Below the pieces are notes generated by a model that worked only from the letters and a program-made list of their open reading frames with translations, ran no database searches and was not told where the DNA came from. From the IMG/VR virus record IMGVR_UViG_3300017781_000177, positions 1 to 21,213 of that record: a DNA stretch of 21,213 nucleotides; one strand, 5' to 3'. The translations under genes were made by a program, and so were the position numbers. Positions 1 to 6,731 of this stretch are shown in pieces (positions within the stretch are counted from its first letter, which is position 1; the number at the start of each line of letters is the position of its first letter). This stretch comes from a virus.

Positions 1-74
1 TATTTTGGTACATCAAAACCAACATCATGAAATCTAGTATTTAAACCAGCCATACATATAATCAAACTGCCCAT
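1..74 (-). CDS. Sugar-phosphate nucleotidylyltransferase, N-terminal fragment (cut by window edge)
   Basis: Only the first 24 codons lie in the window. They read MGSLIICMAGLNTRF followed by a His-Asp-Val-Gly-Phe-Asp-Val-Pro-Lys stretch. This matches the start of the NTP_transferase family, which makes NDP-sugars from NTP and sugar-1-phosphate: a short hydrophobic strand, then MAG-x-x-x-RF, a glycine, and Pro-Lys. The ATG at 74-72 is preferred because an AGAGGA Shine-Dalgarno lies about 9 nt upstream. A TTG at 65-63 and an ATG at 53-51 are alternatives, but the latter would remove the first strand. It overlaps the end of the upstream gene by 13 nt. With the two genes before it, it suggests a sugar-activation and glycosyl-transfer cluster that continues outside the window. 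The family call rests on a short segment. Confidence 0.6.
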   Translation of the reverse strand, partial: MGSLIICMAGLNTRFHDVGFDVPK

Positions 75-769
75 TGTTCAAAATCCTCTCTAATCAAAGA
101 GTGCCAAGTTCCGTTGTATTTACCTGGAGGAAAAGGATGATTGATGTTACAATAAACTAAGTTTTCACCAATCATGTCATGATATTTCCAATTAGCACTC
201 ATTAAATCTTCACACATCATTTGTGTGCCTTTGTCATAATGATAATCAATATAATCAAATGCTTTAGCATAGGCGTTCATTACTCTTGAACCAGAAAAAG
301 CAAACTGGTCATTACCAAAATCTCTTTCGGGTGTCATTCTACAATTTGGTATATGTAATTTATTATTATCTAGTTCATCAAAAGGTATAGGAACATTGAT
401 TGCAAAATCAAATCTTGAACGTATAACCCAATCATAAACTGTTTTAGTTTTAATCTCCTCTTGTATTTTGAGTTGATTGCATTTTTTAATTGCATATAGT
501 TGTGCATAAGTTGAAAGAGCTGGGTTCTTAACCTTCCAATTTGGTTGAGGCGGTGGTACCCTTGTATATTTTGATAAGTTTGGTTTCACCGACTCTTCTA
601 TCATACTACCTTTTGGTTTGTAAAGGTCTATCAACTCATTTAAACTAGCAGATTTCCATGTATGAATAAAAACATCAACATCATTATTTTCTATGATGTT
701 TTTGTAGTGATATTCATAACCTTTTTCAAAACATCTAGGTTGCCCAGATATACATAAAGCTATTTTCAT
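62..769 (-). CDS. Putative glycosyltransferase-like protein
   Basis: A 235-residue protein opening with MKIALCISGQPR, a first beta strand and loop typical of small GT-A-like sugar transferases of phage and bacterial polysaccharide loci. Other family-like blocks are YDWVIRSRFDF (residues 112-122, an acidic site that could bind metal and nucleotide), a GNDQFAFSG segment near 152-160 and an acidic CEDLM near 186-190. The start at 769 gives an ATGA overlap with the stop of the preceding gene. The longer reading frame, which begins 11 codons upstream inside that gene, is unlikely. No signal peptide or membrane segment is visible, so it should act in the cytoplasm. The substrate cannot be read from the sequence. 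It may modify a surface polysaccharide or a phage component. Confidence 0.6.
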   Translation of the reverse strand: MKIALCISGQPRCFEKGYEYHYKNIIENNDVDVFIHTWKSASLNELIDLYKPKGSMIEESVKPNLSKYTRVPPPQPNWKVKNPALSTYAQLYAIKKCNQLKIQEEIKTKTVYDWVIRSRFDFAINVPIPFDELDNNKLHIPNCRMTPERDFGNDQFAFSGSRVMNAYAKAFDYIDYHYDKGTQMMCEDLMSANWKYHDMIGENLVYCNINHPFPPGKYNGTWHSLIREDFEQWAV

Positions 770-1638
770 TTTGCATATTTCATTTCTATTATGTGACGCC
801 ATGCTGGTACCCTATCATATTGATGAACAATTGTAAAGGGTTTTCCTGTAGAAGTTTTAACTGTGCCCGCTTCCATTATTGGTGATTTCTCTAATAGTTT
901 CGGTTTAAAATCTTCTATCTTAGCTGGGTCAACAGTCGTGCCTAATTGGCAAGCCCAACCATCTTCGGACTTATAATACTTTGAAGTTCTTTTGTAAGGG
1001 GGTTGTGAGATCATAAAGTTAAATGTAGATTGGTCACAAATTGATATTGGTTTACCCATACAAGCTGAGAATATATTAATCATCAAAGATTTCATAGCCT
1101 CACCTGTGCCACCTAAAACACCTACATTATAGATTTCATTCTCTTTGAAAATATCGTGAACATAAGGACCAAAAGTATCAAGTAGATTTTGATTACCCCA
1201 TGGTTCATCTTTATATAATATACTTTCTGAGGCAAAAGCTAAGTCGTGTAATACACTCATGATGTCACCATTTTCATAGCTTTTTGAAAGTTCATCTTCA
1301 AGAAACTTACATGGATCACTTTGAAAGATTACATCTTTTACATCAGTTGTAACAACCCAATCATATGGTTCTGCTCTTCTTAGGTATTCGTAAATATGTA
1401 AAAATCTCTCAACATGAGGTGGCATTTTTGAGTCATGCACTAAATTACCATCATTATCTTTGTTGAAGCCTATGATTTTAAAACCGGCCTGTTCAACTTT
1501 GACAACTGTATCTTTATCACAATTCATCAAGACTAAAACTTTGTCACCTTTAAAGCCAGATTGATTGATTGAGTTACACCAATATTGTAAAGTAGACCAA
1601 TCGTAGTTGCTAGCACAACCTATAATCAAATTTCTCAT
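766..1638 (-). CDS. Putative GT-A-type glycosyltransferase
   Basis: A 290-residue protein with a Rossmann-like start (MRNLIIGCASNYDW) and a central YDWVVTTDVKDVIFQSDP block (residues 92-109). In GT-A glycosyltransferases a T-D-x-x-D segment of this type holds the metal and the NDP-sugar phosphates, here Asp99 and Asp102. Later blocks, YNVGVLGGTGE and CDQSTFNF, resemble the acceptor-side region of such enzymes. The start is well supported by GGAG six bases upstream of the ATG. Its stop overlaps the next gene as ATGA, so the two are probably translated together. The order (this gene, another transferase-like gene, then a nucleotidylyltransferase) looks like a small glycan operon. Donor and acceptor are unknown. 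Confidence 0.6.
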   Translation of the reverse strand: MRNLIIGCASNYDWSTLQYWCNSINQSGFKGDKVLVLMNCDKDTVVKVEQAGFKIIGFNKDNDGNLVHDSKMPPHVERFLHIYEYLRRAEPYDWVVTTDVKDVIFQSDPCKFLEDELSKSYENGDIMSVLHDLAFASESILYKDEPWGNQNLLDTFGPYVHDIFKENEIYNVGVLGGTGEAMKSLMINIFSACMGKPISICDQSTFNFMISQPPYKRTSKYYKSEDGWACQLGTTVDPAKIEDFKPKLLEKSPIMEAGTVKTSTGKPFTIVHQYDRVPAWRHIIEMKYAK

Positions 1639-1654
1639 AATAAACTCCAGTTTT

Positions 1655-2740
1655 TTATTTTATATAGTTCTTAAATTTTTTCATCTTTGAGAAAGGTGTA
1701 TCACTCATATATTTTTTTACAACCTTGTTTGTGCCTTCTTCACCTGCACCATATTCTTCTTCTACTGAACCTTCTTTGTAATATGGGTTCTTAGGGTCTG
1801 CATCTTTTGTTTCATCTGGCCACCAATCATTTGTGTATGTCTTACCAGTTTCAAACATCTTTCTCATTTCTAAAATTCTTTTTTCATACTCTTTCTTACT
1901 TGGTTTTACTCGACCTGCGACTACATCTAAAACATAATTAAGTGTTACTGCATTTGCTGTAAGTGAACCACACCTTGCACCAACTTCGTTTTTAAGAAAG
2001 TCTAAAAGTATTGACTCACTACTGTTTACCATATCTTCTGCAAATTCATGTGGTACTTTTAGATCAATGTAACTATAAACAAAATCATAATGTGGTGCAG
2101 GAGAACCATGTAATATGTGTTCGTCTAATACCACAATTCTTTTAAATCCATCTTTACCATACCAAACTGCTCTTTCACCAGTAAGTTCATCAGGTTGACC
2201 AAATGTTTTGGTTAGATGCTTTGAATACTTAACAGGTTCGGCATATGTCCACTCATTGTATGGTGAACTATCTTCATTTACACTCTTATGTAATTTTACA
2301 CCAGTAACACTATGAATTAAATCTCTAAACTCTTTATGTTTTTTATTCTTCATATGTGAACTTAATTGTTTCTTTTGTTCTGGTGTTGCCTTAGAATGGA
2401 AGTTTACTAACTCCATAACACCTAAATTTCCTTTGTATGCAGCTTCATTCATCTTTTTAGTTTTTCTTTTCATAGAATTTATGAAAGAACGATATACGGC
2501 AGCCGCACCGGTTTTACCCATCACTCTAGCTCTTTGTTCCATAGCTATCGCTGCTTGAATCTTATGGGCGTGGGATCGTCCGCTTGACTTAATCTTTCGT
2601 ACTGAAGCTTCTGCATCAGACTTACTTGCGAATTTGAGTCCGTGGATTGTTCCTTTCGGATCCTCGTCTGTGTAGAGGTCTGAGTGCTTTTTAGATTTTG
2701 CTGGTTGACCTTTTTTCCTTGCGATTCTTGGATTACTCAT
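1655..2740 (-). CDS. Conserved marine-phage protein of unknown function, basic N-terminus
   Basis: 361 residues, not assigned to a known function. Residues 1-100 are very basic (K, R, S, H rich) and predicted helical, with a KGTIHGLKFASKSDAE block and a long run of Lys/Arg-rich helices ending at KKMNEAAYKG (about 95-104). Residues 105-155 look like a separate small helical module ending VTGVKLHKS. The rest (about 165-320) is mixed alpha/beta with an acidic, charged tail. From memory, the N-terminal block recurs in marine T4-like phages. The ATG is preceded by AGAGGATA and overlaps the upstream stop as TAATG. It is the last gene of the 5565-1655 block. The basic first third could bind nucleic acid, and M-N-E/A at about 98-101 loosely resembles a prohead protease site, but both points are inference. 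Confidence 0.7.
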   Translation of the reverse strand: MSNPRIARKKGQPAKSKKHSDLYTDEDPKGTIHGLKFASKSDAEASVRKIKSSGRSHAHKIQAAIAMEQRARVMGKTGAAAVYRSFINSMKRKTKKMNEAAYKGNLGVMELVNFHSKATPEQKKQLSSHMKNKKHKEFRDLIHSVTGVKLHKSVNEDSSPYNEWTYAEPVKYSKHLTKTFGQPDELTGERAVWYGKDGFKRIVVLDEHILHGSPAPHYDFVYSYIDLKVPHEFAEDMVNSSESILLDFLKNEVGARCGSLTANAVTLNYVLDVVAGRVKPSKKEYEKRILEMRKMFETGKTYTNDWWPDETKDADPKNPYYKEGSVEEEYGAGEEGTNKVVKKYMSDTPFSKMKKFKNYIK

Positions 2741-3033
2741 TATCCTCTCGTTAATTTTAAAACTTTTTGCATTTGTTTTTCTAATAAATTACCACGATTA
2801 GGCCAATGAATATAAGCCTGTTCTCTGGATTTATATAGGTTAGTTAGGAAAGGCATAATTATTTGTTCTAAATCTTTCATTCTTTCTTTATATTGTTCTA
2901 CTGTTATGTCTTTCTGATAACTTTCCTTCTCTAATTTTTCTTTGACTTGTTCGTATTCTGTTTCATCAACAGCTGTAAAGCCAAAGTCAATATCTCCATA
3001 CTCATGTAATATTTTGTCTATATCGTATGCCAT
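2740..3033 (-). CDS. Small conserved phage protein, unknown function
   Basis: 97 residues. The N-terminal part carries a YGDIDFGFTAVDE segment, followed by a charged, probably coiled-coil helix (about 27-55). The C-terminal part is another helical segment with an unusual YIHWPNR motif (about 74-80). From memory, similar short proteins with a Y-I-x-W-P-N-R motif occur in marine T4-like phages, always without known function. The start lies one base beyond the stop of the upstream nucleotidyltransferase-like gene, and its own stop overlaps the next ATG as TAATG, so it sits in a coupled set. It has no signal peptide or membrane segment. A role as partner or adaptor of its neighbours is possible but not shown. 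Confidence 0.7.
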   Translation of the reverse strand: MAYDIDKILHEYGDIDFGFTAVDETEYEQVKEKLEKESYQKDITVEQYKERMKDLEQIIMPFLTNLYKSREQAYIHWPNRGNLLEKQMQKVLKLTRG

Positions 3034-3034
3034 T

Positions 3035-4264
3035 TTACTTATCCCATTGTTTCTTAACTGTGAAGTTTTGGTGTGAAAATTCTAATCTATCAACAAGTTT
3101 CAATGCACCACCAGATAATTTGTCAACTGCAACAAAACCTTCTGGGTTTGTAATCTTGAAACCATCATCTGTTCTAACAAATGAATTTGTAACTTGTCGC
3201 ATCTCTTGTAACTTACGAATAATAATTAGTTTAGCATCAACAATTTGATTCATTAGATTGAATATCTGTACTAACTGCATCGCTGATGATCTAAAAAATC
3301 TCATCATTTCACTTTTTTCTTTTTGCCTTTTTCTTTTTGTGTCGGCTCTTTTTGCTTTAAGTATTTCTTTATTTAATTTATCTTCAACAAATCTTATTAA
3401 GTTTATTGTATGTACATTTGTGTTTCTTATCTTTTGACCTGCACGAACTGATTTATTATTAAATGTTTTTATTTCCATCAATATTTTATCATTAAGTGAT
3501 AAACGATTTAACACTAATGGGCTAATTGTTCTGAATGTTCTACCTGCCTGAGAGAGTATATTTGTAATCTGTCTTGTTTCAGCCTCTGTAAATGTGGCGG
3601 TACCAGAGGCGTCGGTGAAAGAAGCATCACGAAACCAAACATCTTTTGTTGGTTGTAATCTACCAATGTCTATGTTAAAAGATGGCTTCATTGTGCTGAG
3701 TGTCCTACCGGAGTAGGAGGTATGAAAAACAATACCTAGTTGAGCGGCCTGCATTTTCTTAGCTAAGATAGAATTTTCTGGCACAGCATAGACAATAGTA
3801 TTTGGTTGAAATGTAATGTATCTTTCACCTTCAATCGTTTCTTTCTTTATATCTCCTTTTGTAAACATCATGTCGCCTTGTAATACACCTTTGATACCAA
3901 GTTTTGGTATAAATGCCAAGGCTGTTTTAAGTTTTCCATTCAGACCACCAGTTGGGTGGTTCTTATCTATATCTTTATCTGTGTAGTTTAATTTAGGTGT
4001 TATATTGAATACTGATTTAGTACCAACAAAGAACTTACCATTTGCAGGATTTATACCAGCAAAAATGGCAGGTGCACCATCCCATTTTGTTGTAACATTT
4101 ATTTTAGATGATGATTTACCTGCAAGCATATCTCTCAACGATTGTAAAAAGTTGATTGACTCTCTGGCGCCAGTAACACCACGATTCAAGATATTATCTT
4201 CTAAATGTTCTAAGTGAAGATTCTTGTCTTGTCTGGCTTCTTGTAAAAATTCTGTGAAATTCAT
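3035..4264 (-). CDS. Ligase-like nucleotidyltransferase (DUF6267-type) with capsid-targeting leader
   Basis: 409 residues. The first ten, MNFTEFLQEA, closely resemble the T4 capsid-targeting sequence MKTYQEFIAEA of internal proteins and fit the gp21 prohead protease rule (L/I-x-E before A): cleavage would fall after Glu9. The body has, in order, KWDG at 60-63 (like motif I K-x-D-G of DNA/RNA ligases and capping enzymes, Lys60 as candidate AMP/GMP acceptor), GVLQGDMMF at 126-134 (like motif III), TIVYAV at 156-161 (like IIIa), EGFVAV at 375-380 (like IV) and ALKLVDR at 387-393 (like V). A Lys/Arg-rich helix at 300-320 may bind nucleic acid. I associate this family with DUF6267, whose function is unknown. 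The ATG overlaps the upstream stop as ATGA. Packaging and ligase-type chemistry are inferred from motifs only. Confidence 0.75.
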   Translation of the reverse strand: MNFTEFLQEARQDKNLHLEHLEDNILNRGVTGARESINFLQSLRDMLAGKSSSKINVTTKWDGAPAIFAGINPANGKFFVGTKSVFNITPKLNYTDKDIDKNHPTGGLNGKLKTALAFIPKLGIKGVLQGDMMFTKGDIKKETIEGERYITFQPNTIVYAVPENSILAKKMQAAQLGIVFHTSYSGRTLSTMKPSFNIDIGRLQPTKDVWFRDASFTDASGTATFTEAETRQITNILSQAGRTFRTISPLVLNRLSLNDKILMEIKTFNNKSVRAGQKIRNTNVHTINLIRFVEDKLNKEILKAKRADTKRKRQKEKSEMMRFFRSSAMQLVQIFNLMNQIVDAKLIIIRKLQEMRQVTNSFVRTDDGFKITNPEGFVAVDKLSGGALKLVDRLEFSHQNFTVKKQWDK

Positions 4265-5565
4265 TTTGCGATTACAAAAGGACTAGAATTTATCGACCTA
4301 GATGTTACATAAGCAAATAAAGCTCTTAGAACCTTATGTTGTTTCTCCTTTGGATTTTTAAAATAAGCACTAATTAATGGTCTAATAGCATTCATAACTG
4401 TTAGACCACTTATAGCACCCATATCATTATTAAATGTTTCTCTTTGTTCTTTATTACCTTTATACAATCTACCACCAATTGATTTTATATAAATGTTTGC
4501 ATCTTCTTCAAACTTTTTGTAGTTTTGATTCCATGTATCTGATAATTTCTTAGCAAAACCTTTATCTATCAAAGAAATTTGTTTAGTAAATAGCGGTATA
4601 CCAACTAACTGACCACCTAGAGCTGCATCACCTTTATATCCAAATATAACCTTGACACCTTTTTGTGGTTTACCTTTTGAGGCCGGAGTATGTCTTATCT
4701 GAATAAAACCATCTTTGTTCCCGGATTTAACATCTATTTTTATTTCTCTAAAAGCACCTTTGCCAATAGGATAATCCTTGACCCATGCAAAAGTTTTTTT
4801 CTGTTTATTAATTTGGTATTTACCAGTCATCAAATTAAATTTTTGTGGACCGACAACAAATGTATCTGCAAGTAATTTTTCCTCTTTTTTTCGATTGAAA
4901 TTTACTTCAACTATGTTTGCTGTTCTTTCTACTTTTTTTAATGATAAGGGCAGTAATTGACCTTTGTCTATTAATTTAAAAATCATTTCATTTAATTCAG
5001 CAAATCTAAAATTACCAGCTTTTGTTTGAGGATCAGATAATGTAGATTTCAACATTTTTTTAGCCTTATCGGTCGCAAAGTAAATGTCAGCTGGCGACCA
5101 CTTGTTTATGTCACCAAAAAAAGGCCTACCATCCTCTTTCTTTGAAAAATCATTAGCTACTTTAAATAATTTAGATAATACACCCATGACCTCTTTATCA
5201 CCTCTTGCGTAAAAAACATCACCCCAACCTGGTCTCTTAATGTATCTAAAATTAGAATCAATTTTATCAATATCTTTAATTAGTTTTTCGGCTATCAGAA
5301 GAGATGATATGAACCAGGACTTGCCTGTATTATCTTTACCTAAGTAAGATAAAATTTGAGATTTTGGTAAATCAGTTTCTATGGCCTTAGTCCTAAAACC
5401 TGTGTCTATTTCACTTTTAAACTCTTCCTTAAATTGTGTGTAGTTTTTTTCACCTTTCAAATAAGGTTTCCATAATCGGTTTACTTTTACCGTACCTAAA
5501 ACATCAGCGATGTATGAAAACAAAGCCTGTGCTCCTTCCGCTTCTGCTGTAGCTGCCATTACCAT
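4261..5565 (-). CDS. Conserved phage protein of unknown function, first gene of a probable late block
   Basis: 434 residues, not recognised as a known enzyme. The N-terminus is alanine- and glutamate-rich (MVMAATAEAEGAQ). At 76-83 the string GKDNTGKS formally fits the Walker A pattern G-x4-G-K-S and is followed by a hydrophobic helix, but no convincing Walker B was found. Residues 155-163 read KWSPADIYF, a block that looks conserved. The C-terminal half is basic. The start at 5565 has a strong AAGGAG seven bases upstream. Upstream lies a 47-nt gap with a late-promoter-like motif, so this is the first gene of its block. Its stop overlaps the next gene as ATGA, tying it to the capsid-leader nucleotidyltransferase. 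It may be a functional partner of that protein, which is inference from position. Confidence 0.65.
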   Translation of the reverse strand: MVMAATAEAEGAQALFSYIADVLGTVKVNRLWKPYLKGEKNYTQFKEEFKSEIDTGFRTKAIETDLPKSQILSYLGKDNTGKSWFISSLLIAEKLIKDIDKIDSNFRYIKRPGWGDVFYARGDKEVMGVLSKLFKVANDFSKKEDGRPFFGDINKWSPADIYFATDKAKKMLKSTLSDPQTKAGNFRFAELNEMIFKLIDKGQLLPLSLKKVERTANIVEVNFNRKKEEKLLADTFVVGPQKFNLMTGKYQINKQKKTFAWVKDYPIGKGAFREIKIDVKSGNKDGFIQIRHTPASKGKPQKGVKVIFGYKGDAALGGQLVGIPLFTKQISLIDKGFAKKLSDTWNQNYKKFEEDANIYIKSIGGRLYKGNKEQRETFNNDMGAISGLTVMNAIRPLISAYFKNPKEKQHKVLRALFAYVTSRSINSSPFVIAK

Positions 5566-5594
5566 AATTTTTCTCCTTAATTGTAGTAACTATT

Positions 5595-5604
5595 GTATTT
5601 ATGA
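5595..5604 (-). promoter_or_regulatory. Candidate T4-type late promoter
   Basis: The minus strand reads TCATAAATAC here, one mismatch from the T4 late promoter core TATAAATA. It lies in one of the few intergenic gaps of the window (5566-5612), about 31 nt before the ATG of the 434-residue protein, with room for a start site and the AAGGAG ribosome site between. The motif is short and the DNA is AT-rich, so chance is possible. The position in a gap where overlapping genes are the rule is the main support. Confidence 0.5.
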
Positions 5605-5612
5605 TAACACAA

Positions 5613-6731
5613 CTACCGAATAATATCAATCTCTTTATCTCCTGTCCATACTTCTAACTCTTTTCTAAGTCTTTTGTCGTTTTTAAGTGACACATATCTG
5701 TTTGATGCTTTCTTTCTCCACCACTTAATTACGTTCTCCAGATGGTGCTTATCGTAGTTCTCCTTGTCTGGAACCAACTTATCTGTCTTACCAGTCACTA
5801 CATCAACAAAGTTTGAGAAACCATAGGAAGAGGCGTAATATCGTTTCTTTTCAGTCAAATTAAGAGCATTCTTAATTGTATCATTGTATCGTTTCAAATC
5901 TTCGCCATCTAAACTAGCCTTGATAAGAGCCTGTATTTTTGTAGACATTTTAAGTTTTCTTGATGAAGCATCTTCTGGTACAACCGGACCACCAACTGCA
6001 CCTTCCATATAATCTTTTAAATCTTCATATGGTTTGCCGTGCATCAATGGTAAAAAATTAGAGTCTGTAAGGCCTTTGAATCTGAGAAATGGTTTCATAC
6101 CATCATACTGTGAACTAGACTTTGATGACCCATACAAACTGGTCGTTTCAAACAAACATACATTCATACCTGGATATTTCTTGTTCATCATCTCACGAAC
6201 ATGATGTGAACAACATATGGCTGCAAGTAATTTACCACCAAGTGTATTGAAACCAAATGGTTGTGATGGTACAATAGAAAAGCCCATAACAGTTGTCTGA
6301 TTAAATGACCTGGCTGTTTTTGCATCTTGAGTAAATACACAATCAAGTAATTGATTTCTAGGTTTCATGTTGATTACTGGTGAACCAAGGCGAATAAAAC
6401 CAAGCCATTTGTTTGTATTCTTTTCTAATACACCTAATCTTAATTCTTTACCTGGTACACTTACCATGTTTGAATGTGATGTAATGATTGATAGATAATT
6501 ATCCCATAGTCCTTGTTTCATTCTATGAACCTCAATATTCATATCTTCTGGGTGCATATCATAGTCATTAAACAAATCTAGTTCAGGCCCCATACCTGGA
6601 AGACCAACAGGCATATCCGAAACTGCATTTAGTTTTTGATCTCGCATATAATCAGCGATACTTTTAAAACGATCAAAGTAATCTGAAAAGGCTTTGGCGC
6701 CATATAATGCTTGTTCTCTAGTTATTTTCAT
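5613..6731 (-). CDS. DUF4338/DruA-like protein
   Basis: 372 residues. Residues 109-210 carry a pattern resembling DUF4338, the domain of Druantia protein DruA: WLGFIRLGSPV (109-119), an arginine-containing RNQLL loop, a buried strand MGFSIVPSQP (149-158), LGGKLLAAI (164-172, compared with the L-A-x-x-L helix of DUF4338), and FETTSLYGSSK (194-204, compared with the L-E-T-F block). Residues 1-100 form a helical N-terminal part. The C-terminal third is very basic (YGFSNFVD, then a WWRKK helix), as expected for nucleic-acid contact. The biochemical role of DUF4338 is not settled. The ATG overlaps the gp41 helicase stop as ATGA, so it is coupled to replication genes, and the late-promoter gap follows it. 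The assignment comes from visual motif comparison and needs a profile search. Confidence 0.5.
   Translation of the reverse strand: MKITREQALYGAKAFSDYFDRFKSIADYMRDQKLNAVSDMPVGLPGMGPELDLFNDYDMHPEDMNIEVHRMKQGLWDNYLSIITSHSNMVSVPGKELRLGVLEKNTNKWLGFIRLGSPVINMKPRNQLLDCVFTQDAKTARSFNQTTVMGFSIVPSQPFGFNTLGGKLLAAICCSHHVREMMNKKYPGMNVCLFETTSLYGSSKSSSQYDGMKPFLRFKGLTDSNFLPLMHGKPYEDLKDYMEGAVGGPVVPEDASSRKLKMSTKIQALIKASLDGEDLKRYNDTIKNALNLTEKKRYYASSYGFSNFVDVVTGKTDKLVPDKENYDKHHLENVIKWWRKKASNRYVSLKNDKRLRKELEVWTGDKEIDIIR

Noticed and set aside
770-802. N-terminal extension of the 235-aa glycosyltransferase-like protein
   Set aside because: The extra 11 codons lie inside the preceding gene; the inner ATG gives the usual ATGA overlap and the proper first strand of the fold.
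3027-3248. Plus-strand open frames opposite real genes (here and at several other places such as 4005-4217, 8176-8430, 12746-12940 and 13607-13888)
   Set aside because: They lie fully antisense to well-supported minus-strand genes, have low-complexity or improbable protein sequences, lack ribosome sites and do not fit the single-strand gene layout.
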